Shown here in pieces: positions 49,640-58,141 of a stretch of DNA of 64,000 nt; position 1 is the first letter of the stretch, and every line of letters starts with the position of its first letter. The stretch covers positions 6,138,001 to 6,202,000 of the forward strand of contig NZ_CP150241.1 of assembly GCF_037975235.1 (NCBI RefSeq). The letters are read 5' to 3'. The DNA comes from Paenibacillus sp. FSL R5-0341. Lineage in GTDB: Bacteria > Bacillota > Bacilli > Paenibacillales > Paenibacillaceae. The position numbers were made by a program, and so were the translations under genes. The notes beneath the pieces were generated by a model. The model was given only the letters and a program-made list of their open reading frames with translations, had not been told where the DNA came from and made no database searches.

Positions 49640-51721
49640 TTATAACTCAGCCCACTGGGCCAAAACATCATTATATTCAGCGGACAATTGCTCGCGATCA
49701 TTCCATATTTGTTCCAGTTCAAGCGGATTGTTTTGCACAACTTCCAACTGTTGATCTAACACCTGAATCTGTGCCTCAAGACGAGCCAGAATTTGTTCCA
49801 GCTTCTCCGCAGAGTGTTGATTGCCATTGCCGTTTCTATGTTTCGATGCAGCTGTTGCCGAAGGAGTTAACGCCTTACCTGATTCAGTAGAAGCTTCATG
49901 ATCTCGACTTCCATCGATAGCCGCAACAGTGGAACCGTTCATTGTCGAGATTGCTTCTGGTTTCTTCCCTGATCTGGTAGTCCCACTCGACGCAGACGTT
50001 AAACCTGACTTCATCTCTGACTTGGCGTTCCCACGAGAAGAAATTCCCACTCCTGCTGTAGCCTGAGTCGCCGCCGCCGAACGAGCTTGCAAATCAAGCT
50101 TCTTCTCGCGATACGCCTCATAGTCTCCCAGATAAGCGGTCATCTGTCCGTCCTCCAGTTCCCAGACACGGGAAGCGAGGCGATTGACGAAGTACCGATC
50201 ATGTGAGATGGCAAGTACGGTACCTTCAAAATCAACCAGCGACTCTTCCAGCGCTTCTCTCGATGCGATATCCAGATGGTTCGTCGGCTCATCGAGCAGC
50301 AGTACATTAGGTTTACGTTGCACCAACAGTGCCAGCCGCAGGCGCGTCCATTCCCCGCCAGATAATTGCCCGACAGAGCGGAATACATCCGCTCCATAGA
50401 ACAGATATCGGGCCAGAATTCCGCGAGCCTCTCCTTCCTCCACGCCTGCTTCCAGACGGAAGTATTCGAGTACGTTCAGCTTTGGATTCGTGGGTTCCTC
50501 CTGTTGAGCCAAATACCCCACATCCACACGCGCCCCCCACTCCAGCTTGCCCGCATTGGGCTGCTCGTCACCAAGCAACAGCTTGAATAAGGTCGTCTTG
50601 CCGGAACCATTGCGGCCAATGAGTGCAATTTTATCTCCATATTCCAGCAGACCCGAGATTCCGCGCAGGATTTCACGCTCACCATAGCTCTTCTCGACCT
50701 GTTCCAATATCGCTACCCGTTTACCCGTTCGATCGGTAGGACGCACATCGAACTCGGCATTGCGGCGCTCCAGTACAGGACGCTTCACCTGTTCCATCCG
50801 CTCCAGCGCCTTGCGCATGGAAGCGGCCCGCCGAAAGAACTTTTCATTGCCACCCACACGACCCCATTCCTCAAGTTGGCGGATCGTTTCTTTCATTTTT
50901 TTGATAACCTTCTGTTGCTCCTTGAACTCCTCGAATTGCTGCAATAGCCGTTGTTCCTTCACTTTCATATATTCCGTATAACCGCCAGCAGATGTTTCCG
51001 CTTCTCCATCCTCCAGCTCCAGTGTTCGATTCACTACCCGATCCAGAAAATAGCGATCATGCGAGATCAGAACAATGGTACCGGGGTATTCTCGTAAAAA
51101 TCCTTCCAGCCACTCGACCCGCTCCAGATCAAGATGGTTCGTTGGCTCATCCAGCAATAACAGGTCGGGTCTTACGATTAGCTGTGAAGCCAGCACGACC
51201 CGAGTCTGCTCCCCACCGGACAGGGAACCAAAGCGCCAACCATAGTGTGCCTTGGCGATATCTAGACCGTCCGCCACCTGATCAATCCGGGCATCCATTT
51301 CGTATCCACCCTCACGCTCGAACTGGTCTTGCAGCGCCGCATAGCGTTTCAACAGGCGCTCTAATTGATTAGGGTCTGCCGCGCATGCCGGATCGGACAT
51401 CTGCTGCTCCATTTCCTTCATTTGCGTGCGACATATCATAAGCTCCTTGAATCCAAGACTCAGTACATCCAGAACGGTACGGTCATCCAATCCTTCCGGA
51501 ACCTGAGCCACATATCCCATTCGTGTATCTTTCTTTATCATCAATTGCCCTTCATCCGGCTTGTTTAGTCTTGCCATCAGGCGCATAAGTGTTGTCTTTC
51601 CGCTTCCGTTGCGGCCGATCAGGGCGACCTTGTCGCCTTCCATAATTTCAAACGTAATGCCGTCCAGCACCAGATGTGCTCCGTGGTATTGAGTCAGTTG
51701 TTGCGCGCTAATCATCATCAT
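49640..51721 (-). CDS. ABC-F family ATPase (ribosome protection or translation factor)
   Basis: From ATG 51721 (GGAGG nine bases upstream) the protein is 693 residues. It has two ATPase domains ('GRNGSGKTTLMRL', 'LSGGEQTRVVLASQL', 'LLLDEPTNHLD'; then 'GRNGSGKTTLFKL', 'LSGGEWTRLRLALLV') joined by a charged helical interdomain linker ('QQFEEFKEQQKVIKKMKETI', 'NEKFFRRAASMRKALERMEQ'), and no membrane domain. A Ser/Thr-rich stretch and a C-terminal coiled coil (EKLEQILARLEAQIQVLDQQ) follow. ABC-F proteins act at the ribosomal E site; some give antibiotic resistance. An upstream leader ORF and terminator suggest ribosome-controlled attenuation. Confidence 0.9.
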   Translation of the reverse strand: MMMISAQQLTQYHGAHLVLDGITFEIMEGDKVALIGRNGSGKTTLMRLMARLNKPDEGQLMIKKDTRMGYVAQVPEGLDDRTVLDVLSLGFKELMICRTQMKEMEQQMSDPACAADPNQLERLLKRYAALQDQFEREGGYEMDARIDQVADGLDIAKAHYGWRFGSLSGGEQTRVVLASQLIVRPDLLLLDEPTNHLDLERVEWLEGFLREYPGTIVLISHDRYFLDRVVNRTLELEDGEAETSAGGYTEYMKVKEQRLLQQFEEFKEQQKVIKKMKETIRQLEEWGRVGGNEKFFRRAASMRKALERMEQVKRPVLERRNAEFDVRPTDRTGKRVAILEQVEKSYGEREILRGISGLLEYGDKIALIGRNGSGKTTLFKLLLGDEQPNAGKLEWGARVDVGYLAQQEEPTNPKLNVLEYFRLEAGVEEGEARGILARYLFYGADVFRSVGQLSGGEWTRLRLALLVQRKPNVLLLDEPTNHLDIASREALEESLVDFEGTVLAISHDRYFVNRLASRVWELEDGQMTAYLGDYEAYREKKLDLQARSAAATQATAGVGISSRGNAKSEMKSGLTSASSGTTRSGKKPEAISTMNGSTVAAIDGSRDHEASTESGKALTPSATAASKHRNGNGNQHSAEKLEQILARLEAQIQVLDQQLEVVQNNPLELEQIWNDREQLSAEYNDVLAQWAEL

Positions 51722-51764
51722 AATAAGGTTCCTCCTATGGTATGGAAGATCCTGACCGCAACAC

Positions 51765-51797
51765 AAAAAGAGCCGCAGGAGGTTAGCTCCGCGGCCC
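51765..51797 (-). terminator. Leader terminator (attenuator) before the ABC-F gene
   Basis: Read leftward: GGGCCGCGGAG, CTAAC, CTCCTGCGGCTC, then five T. It lies between the leader ORF stop (51820) and the ABC-F ribosome site, so it would stop most transcripts before the gene. The CCTCC in its right arm resembles an anti-Shine-Dalgarno sequence. Confidence 0.75.
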
Positions 51798-51819
51798 TTC
51801 AGAATTCAAGCAATATCGC

Positions 51820-51981
51820 TTATCGTCCGAATGAGGTCAAGGCAGGCATCTTCTCGCAAATGTTAACTTCCGTATATTCAAAATTGGACAGACTTCTCCC
51901 GTTGGTCAGAAAAGTATGAACAATGCCAGCCATAGCAATCGGCAGCTGGCTAATACGGTTGTTAAGCATCTCGTGATTCAC
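51820..51981 (-). CDS. 53-codon leader ORF upstream of the ABC-F gene
   Basis: GGGAGG (51996-51991) is nine bases before a GTG at 51981; the frame encodes 53 residues, VNHEMLNNRISQLPIAMAGI then VHTFLTNGRSLSN and ending KMPALTSFGR. It stops 23 bases before the attenuator. The ribosome site, length and position resemble leader peptides that control antibiotic-inducible ABC genes in Firmicutes, for example bmrB before bmrCD. The protein itself is not recognised. A separate small protein is the alternative. Confidence 0.55.
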   Translation of the reverse strand: MNHEMLNNRISQLPIAMAGIVHTFLTNGRSLSNFEYTEVNICEKMPALTSFGR

Positions 51982-52094
51982 CTGTCTTCACCTCCCTTGT
52001 CATAATTAATGTCAATATATCACAGACGGTTGCGTTCATGCAACCATCCCTTCGCCCAATTCTATCATACTGTACAGTAGTTTCATTATCCCGC

Positions 52095-52379
52095 TTAATT
52101 CCTGCCCCGTCGTCGAAGCACCACATCCCTGATCGCCACCGTAATGAGTGTTAACATTCCCGCGGTACCCAGTGATACGCCGAGCAGGGCATATCCGATG
52201 CCGTTCCACCCACCCATATCAATGCTGATCATGATTACGACGGCACCGCCGAGCAAGGCCACACATGGCAAGATATATTGAACCCACGTCAATCGACGTC
52301 CTTGCATCCGGTAGATAAGCCATTCAATCAGCAGCTGCACCGCCCACATTCCCAATGTCCACAAGATCAGTACTTCCAT
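52095..52379 (-). CDS. Small membrane protein, 94 residues
   Basis: The protein has three membrane helices (LILWTLGMWAVQLLIEWLIY, 'VQYILPCVALLGGAVVIMIS', 'IGYALLGVSLGTAGMLTLIT') and a basic tail (RDVVLRRRGRN). AGGAGGGGAACCTT precedes ATG 52379. It follows the glycosyltransferase gene in the same direction by 53 bp and could be cotranscribed. I do not recognise the family. The gap 51982-52094 holds GGTTGC...GCAACC, a small palindrome, but no clear promoter. Confidence 0.65.
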   Translation of the reverse strand: MEVLILWTLGMWAVQLLIEWLIYRMQGRRLTWVQYILPCVALLGGAVVIMISIDMGGWNGIGYALLGVSLGTAGMLTLITVAIRDVVLRRRGRN

Positions 52380-52432
52380 AAGGTTCCCCTCCTGTTGCTG
52401 GATGGATCAAGCCCTGTATTACAGACCTTACG

Positions 52433-53431
52433 TTACTTCAACCAATCTGAGAAAAAGTTCCGGTACCCTTCTTTCATCTTCGTCCGCGAAAAAGCACCAA
52501 ACGCATACTCCCGGTTGTCTTCTGACACACTGCGCGGCGCAGCCGCAGCCATGTTCACCAGTTCAAACCAGTTATCCTCGTTGCCTGCAAAGGCATGCGT
52601 GGATCGAATGTGACCGTAGCAGGCATGCTCCGGCTTCACAACCATTTTGCCCATCGCCATCGCTTCCGTCAGAGGCATCGCAAACGTATCAAAGGCCGAG
52701 CAGCTCCAATACACCTTCGCAGAATTCATCAACGTAAATATCTCATCCTGCGTGAGCGCAAACTTCAGCTTCACGTTGGAAGGAATGTCGTACTTCTTCA
52801 TGGTTTCCTTATAGCGTACACCGCCAAACACCATATATACTTCCTTGTCCGGGTTCTGCCGAGCATATTCCAAAACTAGATCCGGGCGACGGTTCGCCTC
52901 ATCCCGACCGATCCAGAGCACCCGATTATGCACAACCTGGCTCGGGTCATAGTGCCGATTCGCCATCTCTTCGCTAAAACCAATCGGGATGACGTTCACG
53001 TCATGTACGCCGAAATTGCGGCCCAGTTCTGTTTTCAAAAACTCGGTCTGTACAATCGCTTTATCCACCATCGTATAAAATGGCTTCATCATCTCATATC
53101 CCGTCAGTGCGGGATCAGGGAAACTATGCGGAAACAATACACTCTTCGGTAAAAACATCTTCAAAAACGTAAACCCGGATACGGTGTAGATGACATGCTC
53201 TATATTTTGGCTATGAATCTGGTCCAGCACGATATCGTAGTTCACCAGGTCACCTTTCTCATGCTCATACCCTGGTAACCAGTCGTATCCGCTGACATGA
53301 CGCTCCGGCGAGATGAACACAATATCCACGCCCAGCTCCAGACCAATCTGCTTCAGTCGATCCGCAAATACGCGTGGCCCCTGAGCTTCCGTGAATTGAA
53401 TTTTACGCATAACAAGTCCGACTTTACGCAA
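52433..53431 (-). CDS. GT4-type glycosyltransferase
   Basis: From TTG 53431 (GAGGGG eight bases upstream) the protein is 332 residues: LRKVGLVMRKIQFTEAQGPR, 'KAIVQTEFLKTELGRNFGVH' and 'NVIPIGFSEEMANRHYDPSQ'. It continues 'RVLWIGRDEANRRPDLVLEY' and 'SCSAFDTFAMPLTEAMAMGK' with the E-x7-E-like site of GT4 enzymes. A GTG at 53440 is an alternative start but sits on the ribosome site. Soluble, probably cytoplasmic. It follows the phosphotransferase gene by 18 bp. Substrate unknown. Confidence 0.8.
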   Translation of the reverse strand: MRKVGLVMRKIQFTEAQGPRVFADRLKQIGLELGVDIVFISPERHVSGYDWLPGYEHEKGDLVNYDIVLDQIHSQNIEHVIYTVSGFTFLKMFLPKSVLFPHSFPDPALTGYEMMKPFYTMVDKAIVQTEFLKTELGRNFGVHDVNVIPIGFSEEMANRHYDPSQVVHNRVLWIGRDEANRRPDLVLEYARQNPDKEVYMVFGGVRYKETMKKYDIPSNVKLKFALTQDEIFTLMNSAKVYWSCSAFDTFAMPLTEAMAMGKMVVKPEHACYGHIRSTHAFAGNEDNWFELVNMAAAAPRSVSEDNREYAFGAFSRTKMKEGYRNFFSDWLK

Positions 53432-53449
53432 GCTTCTCACCCCTCATTT

Positions 53450-54433
53450 CTATTCCTCACCCATGTGCTTCATGCACTGTTCCAGCGTTGCTGCCGTCTC
53501 AAGCCATTGGTTCCGCAGCTGTTCCTTCGGCCACACACATTCCTCACTCCTCAGGTCACCGTCAATCAAACGCAGCATCCAGAGCGAAAATACAATAGCA
53601 TAGGCGTCGTACCATTCTGCAAAAGAAACCCGTTCAATCTGTACGCCCAGGCTCCCCAGTTTGTCCAAATAAACATCCATAACCCGCTCTCGCAATGCAG
53701 GCGTAACCGTTCTGGGAAACAGCGGATGCGAGAGATCAACTAGGTGATATATATCCCACAGCGGCGTATTCAGATGGGCATGCTCCCAGTCCAAGATGAC
53801 CAGTCTGCCGTCCACATCCGCCATATTTCCGGGATGCAGGTCTCCGTGACACAGAACAGTTGGAAGTTGCTCCTCAGCTGTGAGAATCAACGTGGCAATC
53901 TTGTCCCAATCGGATGCGGATAGCTTCATATCCAATCTGGATAACAGTTCATCGGTAAATTGCCTATGCATTTGCAACTCATCCAGCATCGTGTGAATGG
54001 ACGGTTTCTGGCCTACGCGAGGCAGTTCGCTCCAATCCGTAACAGGCAACGCATGCCACGCTGCCATATGTGCCGCTGCGCCGAGCATCGTCGCTTCTTG
54101 CGAATCATGCACCAGTTGCCCCAGATCCTCGTAGATCATCCAGCTCTGTGCAGGTGCAATGGTAAGATCCGACGCTGCAATAAGCTGCGGATAGATCGGT
54201 GGTAAGCCAGACATCACACGCTCGTACATCCATCGTTCCCGTCCGTGCTGTGCAGGATTCGTCAGCGGTTTAAAAATATAACTTTCACCGGTAGGAACAG
54301 TGAATCGCTCCACATATCGTCCGTTCATTCCTTGATACAATTGTTCGCGGCTTGTTATATATTGATCATTCAGCATCCCTTCGGGCGTCACCCAGCTGTA
54401 TGCATTCATCTCTTCGTTCACGCTAGCCACCAT
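53450..54433 (-). CDS. Aminoglycoside-phosphotransferase-family (APH/choline-kinase-like) protein
   Basis: The 327-residue protein has the kinase-like fold: nucleotide loop region 'FTVPTGESYIFKPLTNPAQH', catalytic loop 'TVLCHGDLHPGNMADVDGRL', and the metal-binding Asp in 'VILDWEHAHLNTPLWDIYHL'. Members phosphorylate small hydroxyl compounds (aminoglycosides, choline, sugars, homoserine) in the cytoplasm. The Asp-Leu-His-x-Gly-Asn motif is intact, so it is likely active. ATG 54433 has GGAAG upstream; a GTG or ATG a few codons later is possible. It shares an operon with the glycosyltransferase. Substrate unknown. Confidence 0.85.
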   Translation of the reverse strand: MVASVNEEMNAYSWVTPEGMLNDQYITSREQLYQGMNGRYVERFTVPTGESYIFKPLTNPAQHGRERWMYERVMSGLPPIYPQLIAASDLTIAPAQSWMIYEDLGQLVHDSQEATMLGAAAHMAAWHALPVTDWSELPRVGQKPSIHTMLDELQMHRQFTDELLSRLDMKLSASDWDKIATLILTAEEQLPTVLCHGDLHPGNMADVDGRLVILDWEHAHLNTPLWDIYHLVDLSHPLFPRTVTPALRERVMDVYLDKLGSLGVQIERVSFAEWYDAYAIVFSLWMLRLIDGDLRSEECVWPKEQLRNQWLETAATLEQCMKHMGEE

Positions 54434-54558
54434 CCATTTCGTTCTTCCTGCTGCTCCGATGTTGATTTCTATTCATCATACGTTGCCACTCACAAGCCTG
54501 CAAGCTTTGGTCGTAAGCGCTTATTCAGGATCTCAATGTAGAGTTTCCAAATTGCTTG

Positions 54559-54587
54559 TTGCATTTTGGTTAGTAATCACTTACTAT
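54559..54587 (+). promoter_or_regulatory. TetR promoter with internal operator
   Basis: TTGCAT (54559-54564), 17 bp, TACTAT (54582-54587). The palindrome TAGTAA-TCAC-TTACTA (54571-54586) fills the spacer and the -10. The predicted transcription start falls at or next to ATG 54594, so the mRNA would be leaderless. The same design occurs at 55501-55529. Confidence 0.65.
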
Positions 54588-54593
54588 AAAATC

Positions 54594-55184
54594 ATGAAGA
54601 ACAAATCTCATGTGGATAGCAAAAAGAAAGATATCCTACAAGCGGCGATGCGCTTGTTCGCAACCAAAGGCGTTGACGGCATATCCGTCAAAGAGATCGG
54701 TGACGCCGCCGGAGTAACCGATGCGGCGATCTACAAACATTTTAAAAACAAAGATGCCGTTGCCCTGGAAGCCTTCACCCAATACTGCGCGGACTATACC
54801 TCACTGATTGACGGGTATGTTCGACAGGAAGGTCCGGTACTGGAACGCTTCAAGCAACTGGTTACCGAGGTTCTCCATCTGCATGATGAAGATCCCTACG
54901 GGCTGCTGCTGATTTCACAGAATCACGAAATATTCATTGAAGCTGGAAGCAGCGAGGATTACCGTCAGCCGTTGGATGCGTTAATGGATCTCATCGATCA
55001 GGGAATGATGCGGGGCGAACTGCCTCAGCAGGATTCAAGGCTTACAGCCGTTCTGGTGATCGGTGCAATTACACGCATGGCGGTCTCCAGTATGCAAGGT
55101 GAGCTACCGGAGCTGTTGGTACCTTATACGGGCGAGACTGTTCACCGACTTGCATCGATGTTGGGGCACTTACCCCAAGAGTAA
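54594..55184 (+). CDS. TetR/AcrR-family transcriptional regulator
   Basis: From ATG 54594 the protein is 196 residues: 'DILQAAMRLFATKGVDGISV', the HTH 'KEIGDAAGVTDAAIYKHFKN' and 'KDAVALEAFTQYC', followed by a helical ligand domain. The open frame runs back to 54459, but the promoter and operator lie inside that extension. No ribosome site precedes the ATG, in line with a leaderless transcript. Its operator sequence recurs before the oxidoreductase gene at 55555, so both itself and that gene are probable targets. Confidence 0.9.
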   Translation: MKNKSHVDSKKKDILQAAMRLFATKGVDGISVKEIGDAAGVTDAAIYKHFKNKDAVALEAFTQYCADYTSLIDGYVRQEGPVLERFKQLVTEVLHLHDEDPYGLLLISQNHEIFIEAGSSEDYRQPLDALMDLIDQGMMRGELPQQDSRLTAVLVIGAITRMAVSSMQGELPELLVPYTGETVHRLASMLGHLPQE

Positions 55185-55257
55185 CGATGGAGATGGAAGC
55201 CATTCGGCCATGCAGAATTCCAAAAATGTTCAGAGTTGCACGTTAATATAAGTGCGT

Positions 55258-55424
55258 GTTCAAAAAGTCTGGTTTTCAGTGCCGAGAAGATGGGATGAAG
55301 ATAGAAATGGAGTAGCGGAGCGTAGAGAAAACTACGTGAGCAACGGACATTTCGGCTGAATCCCATATTCGATGCTGATGATGCCGCTAGGCATGATTCG
55401 TAATCAAAAGCGGACTTTTTGAAC
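55258..55424. mobile_element. MITE-like element with 12-bp terminal inverted repeats
   Basis: GTTCAAAAAGTC (55258-55269) and GACTTTTTGAAC (55413-55424) are perfect complements, and similarity extends inward (TGGTTTTC against GCTTTTGA in complement). The 167-bp element has no ORF of note. No target-site duplication is obvious. It separates the tetR and oxidoreductase genes, and may have split a once tighter pair. Confidence 0.7.
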
Positions 55425-55500
55425 AACTTCTAAAAGAGAATCGTCAGCATACCATCAGGATATACAGATGGATCACCGGGTCATACGTGACCTTTTCTTT

Positions 55501-55533
55501 TTGCACATGAGGTTAGTGTTCATTAACTAAAAT
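55501..55533 (+). promoter_or_regulatory. Oxidoreductase promoter with TetR-type operator
   Basis: TTGCAC (55501-55506), 17 bp, TAACTA (55524-55529). Within it GGTTAGTGTTCATTAACTA aligns with GGTTAGTAATCACTTACTA at the tetR promoter; both keep TTAGT-N8-ACTA and the following AAAAT. Confidence 0.65.
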
Positions 55534-55554
55534 AGTCAGGACGTGTCATCTTCT

Positions 55555-56133
55555 ATGAAAAAAATATTAATTATTCAAGGCAATCCCGTCTCACCCAGTT
55601 ATAACGGCGCAATCGCCGAGGCTTACCGTAAAGGTGCGGTTCAAGCTGGTGCAGACGTTCGCATGATCACCCTGAACGAACTCGCGTTCAACATGAATCT
55701 GGAAGGAGGATATCGTAATAAACTTCCGCTTGAACCCGATTTGTTACAAGCCCAAGAAGCGATCAAGTGGGCCGAGCATCTTGTATGGGTATTCCCAATT
55801 TGGTGGGGAGGACCACCTGCCCTACTGAAAGGTTTCATTGACCGAATCTTCATGCCAGGTTACGCCTTCAAGTATCAAAAAGGAAAACCTTTCCCGGATC
55901 AACTGCTCAAAGGCCGCACCGCTCGCATGATCACCACGATGGATGGTCCGAGTTGGTACTTCAAGTGGTTCCAGGGTGAGCCCGCACACAAAATGATGAA
56001 AATCTCCACATTTGGACTCACTGGCATCAAACCTGTTCGGATAACAACTGTAGATCAAGTTGGTAAAAAGTCCGAAGAACAGAGAAAGAATTGGCTGGAT
56101 AAGATCGAACATCTTGGGCGGAAGATGGGGTAA
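55555..56133 (+). CDS. NAD(P)H-dependent oxidoreductase (flavodoxin-like quinone reductase)
   Basis: From ATG 55555 the protein is 192 residues: MKKILIIQGNPVSPSYNGAI, 'EAIKWAEHLVWVFPIWWGGP' and 'PALLKGFIDRIFMPGYAFKY', then 'TMDGPSWYFKW'. This is the MdaB/KefF/NQO-type flavodoxin fold that binds FAD or FMN and reduces quinones or other electrophiles with two electrons. An in-frame GTG at 55543 is less likely because it abuts the weak AGGA. Its promoter shares the TetR operator, so it is probably induced by electrophiles or quinones sensed by that TetR. Terminator follows. Confidence 0.88.
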   Translation: MKKILIIQGNPVSPSYNGAIAEAYRKGAVQAGADVRMITLNELAFNMNLEGGYRNKLPLEPDLLQAQEAIKWAEHLVWVFPIWWGGPPALLKGFIDRIFMPGYAFKYQKGKPFPDQLLKGRTARMITTMDGPSWYFKWFQGEPAHKMMKISTFGLTGIKPVRITTVDQVGKKSEEQRKNWLDKIEHLGRKMG

Positions 56134-56156
56134 GAAAGAAAACTTCCTATTTTAAA

Positions 56157-56205
56157 CAAAAAAGGGATGTCCCTACGTCATGTTCAAGACGGGACACCCC
56201 TTTGT
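56157..56205. terminator. Bidirectional terminator
   Basis: AAAGGGATGTCCC and GGGACACCCCTTT (one mismatch) around a 17-base loop, with A6 on the left. It ends both the oxidoreductase and, leftward, the nik-like operon. Confidence 0.8.
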
Positions 56206-56325
56206 TACGTTCGTTATGGTCTAACGAACTGCACATACGCTATTAGCTTCAAATCCTACAGATCTGCAATGTAACGAATCGTGGACGCGTTATGTACACG
56301 ATCCCGCAACCTTACAAGCAACGCA

Positions 56326-57135
56326 TTACCTAAACGACCCAAATGAAATACGACCCGAGGGATGCTCAGGCAAAATGGACGATACCAACTGCCGCACAGC
56401 CGGATGTTCCGACTGCATTACTGAATCCCCGGCATCACCGCTATAGACCAGCCTTCCCTGATCCATCACGGCAATGCGGTCACAGATGGTCATGGCGGCA
56501 CGAATGTCATGCGTGATAAAGAGGTACGACAACCCGTAGGATGCTCTTAACTCTCCCAGTAAGGATAGGATTTGCGTCTGGTGCACCATATCCAGGCTGC
56601 TGATCGACTCGTCCAGTACGATTAACTTTGGCTTGAGCGCGATAGCTCGTGCGATGTTGACCCTCTGTAATTGCCCGCCGCTGAACTGGTGCGGAAGCTT
56701 ATTTGCATCCTCAGGTGTAAGTCCAACCTGCTCAAGCAGTTGTCCAACCACACGAAGTTGTTCTTTGGCTGACAAACGCTCGTAGTTATCCAGCGGCTCC
56801 CCAATGATCTGCGCGGCAGTCATAAGCGGATTCACAGCCGAATAACAGTCCTGGAACACGACCTGCAGATCACGTCGTAATCCCTTAAGCACGGGTTTAC
56901 TGGATTGGTAGATATCCTGACCCTGAAATAAAACCTGACCCTGACTGGGCTTCTCCAGACCAAGAATAATTTTGCCCAAAGTACTTTTACCTGCTCCACT
57001 TGTACCCAGCAGTCCCAGACATACACCCTTTTCAATTGTAAGTGAGATATCTGCCAGCACAGGAGGACGCGCTCCCGAACGATCCAGCCAATTGCGTTTG
57101 CCATAGCTATGGCTTACTTCACGTACCTGAAGCAT
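56326..57135 (-). CDS. nikE: Nickel/peptide-type ABC importer ATPase (NikE-like)
   Basis: From ATG 57135 (GGAGGATGACCTG upstream) the protein is 269 residues: 'GTSGAGKSTLGKIILGLEKP', 'HQFSGGQLQRVNIARAIALK', 'LIVLDESISSLDMVHQTQIL' (Ser replaces Pro of DEPT) and 'YLFITHDIRAAMTICDRIAV'. Together with the NikD-like partner it powers the two permeases. The usual C-terminal oligopeptide-type Cys cluster is absent, as in NikE. It is last in the operon, with 160 bp after the NikD stop. The frame to 57171 lacks support. Confidence 0.85.
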   Translation of the reverse strand: MLQVREVSHSYGKRNWLDRSGARPPVLADISLTIEKGVCLGLLGTSGAGKSTLGKIILGLEKPSQGQVLFQGQDIYQSSKPVLKGLRRDLQVVFQDCYSAVNPLMTAAQIIGEPLDNYERLSAKEQLRVVGQLLEQVGLTPEDANKLPHQFSGGQLQRVNIARAIALKPKLIVLDESISSLDMVHQTQILSLLGELRASYGLSYLFITHDIRAAMTICDRIAVMDQGRLVYSGDAGDSVMQSEHPAVRQLVSSILPEHPSGRISFGSFR

Positions 57136-57296
57136 CAGGTCATCCTCCTCTCTTCTACTTGGCAGAAGCAATCTCTGAAGAAAATGAAATTACACCTCAC
57201 CATGCCAATTCCATCTCTACGACTGCTCACTCAAAATACAGTTCATACCCGCTCTACATATACTCTCATTGAACGATCCATCCCACATGTCATTCG

Positions 57297-58103
57297 CTAT
57301 CGTCTCAAAGACATACTGGGTCTGGCATTTAACAACATCCGTGTATACTCATGCTGCGGGTGATCGAACAGTTGGTACACATCCGCCTGCTCCACAATTC
57401 GACCCTTCTGCATGACCGCGACTTCATCCGCCATTTGTGAGATCACGCCCAGATCATGGGAGATGAGCAAAATGGATGTGCCATATTCTGTACGTAGCCG
57501 ATCCAATTCCTGAAGCACCTTGAACTGATTTACGACATCCAGTGCCGTCGTTGGTTCATCAGCAATAACCAAGGCGGGTCGCAGGCACATCGATATGGCG
57601 ATCATCACCCGCTGCAACATACCGCCACTCAGTTGGAAGGGGTATCGTTTCATCAGCTTGGCCGGCTCGGGCAGGTTCATATCTGCCAAGGCAGCAATAG
57701 CCCGCTCCCAGGCAGCTGCTTTGGACATTCCCGTATGCGTACGCAAGGTTTCAATGAATTGAGATCCAATCGTATATACGGGTGTAAAAGCATTCATCGG
57801 ATTCTGCATAATAAATCCGATTTCCTTGCCTCGGATGCGTCGCATCTCCTCACCTGACAACGAGCCAAGCTCCCATCCATTCAGACGGATGCTACCCGTT
57901 ACCTCCATCCTGCGCGGATCAAGCAGGTGAAGCAGCGCGTTACACGTAACGGTCTTACCACTGCCACTCTCGCCGACCAGACCGAAGACACGACCTTTTT
58001 TTAATTCAAAATCAATGGGCTCCAGTAACGGGACTGAACCCTCTGCTGTTCTAAGATTCACTTGCAGACCACGAACTTCGAGTACCTTCGCTGCATCATC
58101 CAT
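57297..58103 (-). CDS. nikD: Nickel/peptide-type ABC importer ATPase (NikD-like)
   Basis: From ATG 58103 (GGAGGTGA eight bases upstream) the protein is 268 residues: 'GESGSGKTVTCNALLHLLDP', 'FIMQNPMNAFTPVYTIGSQF', 'QLSGGMLQRVMIAISMCLRP' and 'LVIADEPTTALDVVNQFKVL'. These belong to the Dpp/Opp/Nik ATPase group. A GTG at 58142 in the same frame overlaps the nikC stop, but the ribosome site favours 58103. Motif choice (SGGMLQR) and gene order point to NikD rather than OppD. Confidence 0.87.
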   Translation of the reverse strand: MDDAAKVLEVRGLQVNLRTAEGSVPLLEPIDFELKKGRVFGLVGESGSGKTVTCNALLHLLDPRRMEVTGSIRLNGWELGSLSGEEMRRIRGKEIGFIMQNPMNAFTPVYTIGSQFIETLRTHTGMSKAAAWERAIAALADMNLPEPAKLMKRYPFQLSGGMLQRVMIAISMCLRPALVIADEPTTALDVVNQFKVLQELDRLRTEYGTSILLISHDLGVISQMADEVAVMQKGRIVEQADVYQLFDHPQHEYTRMLLNARPSMSLRR

Positions 58104-58141
58104 CGTTACGTTCACCTCCATATGACTTTGGTTCCGACTCA

